From the NCBI GenBank assembly GCA_003563915.1, contig PWTE01000283.1, positions 1-44,104 on the forward strand: 44,104 bases of DNA. Reading direction: 5' to 3'. The stretch's first letter is position 1. Each line of letters opens with the position of its first letter. Below the pieces are notes generated by a model that was not told where the DNA came from, ran no database searches, and saw only the letters and a program-made list of their open reading frames with translations. This DNA comes from Nitriliruptoraceae bacterium (GTDB lineage Bacteria; Actinomycetota; Nitriliruptoria; Nitriliruptorales; Nitriliruptoraceae). Both the position numbers and the translations under genes were made by a program. Below, in pieces: positions 43,098-44,104 of this stretch.

Positions 43098-43103
43098 ACG
43101 GTA
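43098..43103 (-). promoter_or_regulatory. Candidate -10 element TACCGT for the rhomboid gene
   Basis: The minus-strand TACCGT lies 34 bases before the GTG at 43063. Confidence 0.35.
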
Positions 43104-43129
43104 CCGCTCGCCTCGCGGCCCCCTGGGTG

Positions 43130-43135
43130 CTAGCT
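43130..43135 (+). promoter_or_regulatory. Candidate -10 element TAGCTT for the LPHTG protein gene
   Basis: TAGCTT lies 31 bases before the ATG at 43167, which has AGGAG (43155-43159) as ribosome binding site. Confidence 0.4.
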
Positions 43136-43166
43136 TGCTGCGAACCGTTCGCAACAGGAGTTCCAC

Positions 43167-43628
43167 ATGCACCGCTCGACAGCCGTGACCCTCACCTTCG
43201 CCCTGCTCGTGCTCGCCGCCGTCCCGGCGGCGGCGGACGATGACCAAGGGCACGACCATGCCGATGCGATCATCTGGGACGGGACCGCCACGGAGGACTG
43301 TTCGGTGGCCGATCCGGGCACGATCGTGTGGGAGCTGACCGAGGCGGAGGACGCCGGCTACGTCGAACTGCATATCGATGAACCGGAGGCCAGCGTCACC
43401 AGCGTCGATGGTCCCCCGCACGTGTGGGTCACGCCGCTGTACCCGTTGGAGGAGATCGAAGCCGACGCCGACAACATCCACGGCGAGCTCGGCGAGGGGG
43501 CCGAACTGCTCGCCACCTACTGCCCGGACGGCAGGTTGCCCCACACCGGGCTGCCGCTCGCGCTGCTGGCAGGGCTCGGTCTCGCGCTCATCGGCGGCGG
43601 GTCCCTCCTGCGCCGACGTTCCAGCTGA
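43167..43628 (+). CDS. Small secreted protein with LPHTG sortase signal
   Basis: This 153-residue surface protein has a signal peptide (MHRSTAVTLTFALLVLAAVPAA, cleavage around AAA-DD) that starts export. The mature part is very acidic, with two cysteines (C45, C119) that could form a disulfide. It ends with a cell-wall sorting signal: LPHTG at residues 124-128, a hydrophobic stretch (LPLALLAGLGLALIGGG) and the basic tail RRRSS. A class-D-like sortase would link it to peptidoglycan, but no sortase gene is in the window. A His/Asp-rich N-terminus (DDDQGHDHADA) might bind metal (inference). No family is recognised. Confidence 0.85.
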   Translation: MHRSTAVTLTFALLVLAAVPAAADDDQGHDHADAIIWDGTATEDCSVADPGTIVWELTEAEDAGYVELHIDEPEASVTSVDGPPHVWVTPLYPLEEIEADADNIHGELGEGAELLATYCPDGRLPHTGLPLALLAGLGLALIGGGSLLRRRSS

Positions 43629-43673
43629 CACGCGACGACCGCGCCCGTCGGTCCAGCGCGGCGACGGGGTCCG

Positions 43674-43679
43674 TACCCT
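43674..43679 (+). promoter_or_regulatory. Candidate -10 element TACCCT for the AAA ATPase gene
   Basis: TACCCT lies 25 bases before the ATG at 43705; GAGGAG is the ribosome binding site. The hexamer matches the one before asnO. Confidence 0.35.
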
Positions 43680-43704
43680 CGGTGACGGCAACCGAGGAGC
43701 CACG

Positions 43705-44104
43705 ATGTCGCGTCCCTCCACCCTCGCCGAGCTCCGCGCAGCGGGGATCCCGGATCGGACGGTCAAGGAGGAGCTGCGCGTCAACCTCGTCCAACGGCTC
43801 CGGGCGGGAGCGCCCCCGACGACCGGGGTCATCGGGTACGACGACACCGTGCTGCCTGAGCTCGAACGGGCGCTGTTAGCCGGGCAGGACCTGATCCTGC
43901 TGGGGGAGCGGGGCCAGGCCAAGAGCCGCATCGTGCGCCGGCTGGTGGACCTCCTCGACGAGCACACCCCGGTGGTGGCAGGCTGCGAGATCAACTGCTC
44001 GCCGTACCACCCCACGTGCCACCACTGCCGGACGCTGGCTGCCGAGCAGGGCGAGGACCTGCCGGTGATCTGGATCGATCGGGAGCGGCGCTTCGCCGAG
44101 AAGC
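43705..44104 (+). CDS. Magnesium-chelatase-like AAA ATPase, N-terminal part (cut by window edge)
   Basis: The first 133 codons are in the window and the frame is open to the right edge. STLAELRAAGIPDRTVKEEL, TGVIGYDDTVLPELERALLAGQDLILLGERGQAKSRIVRRL and VAGCEINCSPYHPTC match the actinobacterial protein usually named magnesium chelatase (ChlI-like). The Walker A variant is GERGQAKS, with Ala before Lys where Gly-Lys is usual. The CEINCSPYHPTCHHCRTLA segment has a cysteine cluster that could bind zinc. These proteins usually pair with a VWA-domain protein encoded just downstream, outside this window. The function is unknown; a true chlorophyll role is unlikely here. Confidence 0.88.
   Translation, partial: MSRPSTLAELRAAGIPDRTVKEELRVNLVQRLRAGAPPTTGVIGYDDTVLPELERALLAGQDLILLGERGQAKSRIVRRLVDLLDEHTPVVAGCEINCSPYHPTCHHCRTLAAEQGEDLPVIWIDRERRFAEK

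Overview
The window is very GC-rich and almost fully packed with genes. GTG starts are common, stop/start overlaps (ATGA, GTGA, TGATG) are frequent, and TAnnnT -10-like hexamers precede most transcription units. The content is that of an actinobacterium: an LPxTG-type surface protein, a molybdopterin oxidoreductase, SURF1, a SNF2/SWIM pair and a large ATP-binding LuxR regulator. The style and the osmolyte genes suggest a deep-branching, possibly salt-tolerant lineage such as Nitriliruptoria. That placement is inference, because no rRNA or tRNA gene is present. No CRISPR array, insertion sequence, integrase or phage gene was seen.

Layout. 1-9200: the start of typA (leftward, cut by the window edge); a small membrane protein; a leftward four-gene unit (SLC13-type transporter, cyclic-nucleotide-domain histidine kinase, single-domain response regulator, MFS transporter); a hemolysin III-type membrane protein; a degenerate CYTH-CHAD protein; and an orphan 91-residue protein. 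9481-16192: a SNF2 helicase overlapping a SWIM zinc-finger gene, then an AtuA-like protein divergent from a short-chain dehydrogenase. 16402-19677: a secreted coiled-coil M23 peptidase, an unlisted-looking 31-residue membrane peptide, and a membrane-anchored sulfite-oxidase-like enzyme. 19815-25573: a five-gene chain (FAD oxidoreductase, DUF1365, cyclopropane-fatty-acid-synthase-like methyltransferase, second methyltransferase, Glu/Leu-type dehydrogenase) in which every junction overlaps. This is probably a fatty-acid modification operon.

25685-31873: a 980-residue LuxR-type ATPase regulator, divergent from the most unusual gene of the window. That gene encodes a predicted lipoprotein with the pore-forming core of a cholesterol-dependent cytolysin, but its cholesterol-binding C-terminal domain is replaced by an unrelated cysteine-containing domain. 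A DUF2252 protein follows. 31998-38425: a dual-specificity-type phosphatase, SURF1, an acetamidase/formamidase, glpD, a SnoaL-like protein and a membrane-anchored L,D-transpeptidase. 38509-42121: an overlapping pair that matches the N-acetylglutaminylglutamine amide (NAGGN) osmolyte pathway, an asparagine-synthase-like amidotransferase and a GNAT/ATP-grasp synthetase. 42131-44104: a zinc-ribbon rhomboid protease, a small LPHTG surface protein, and the start of a magnesium-chelatase-like AAA ATPase cut by the right edge.

The best candidate for something undescribed is the lipidated, domain-4-swapped cytolysin with its divergent regulator and the AGGC-type inverted repeats between them. The NAGGN pair without its usual peptidase partner, and the kinase unit flanked by two transporters, are the next most interesting.
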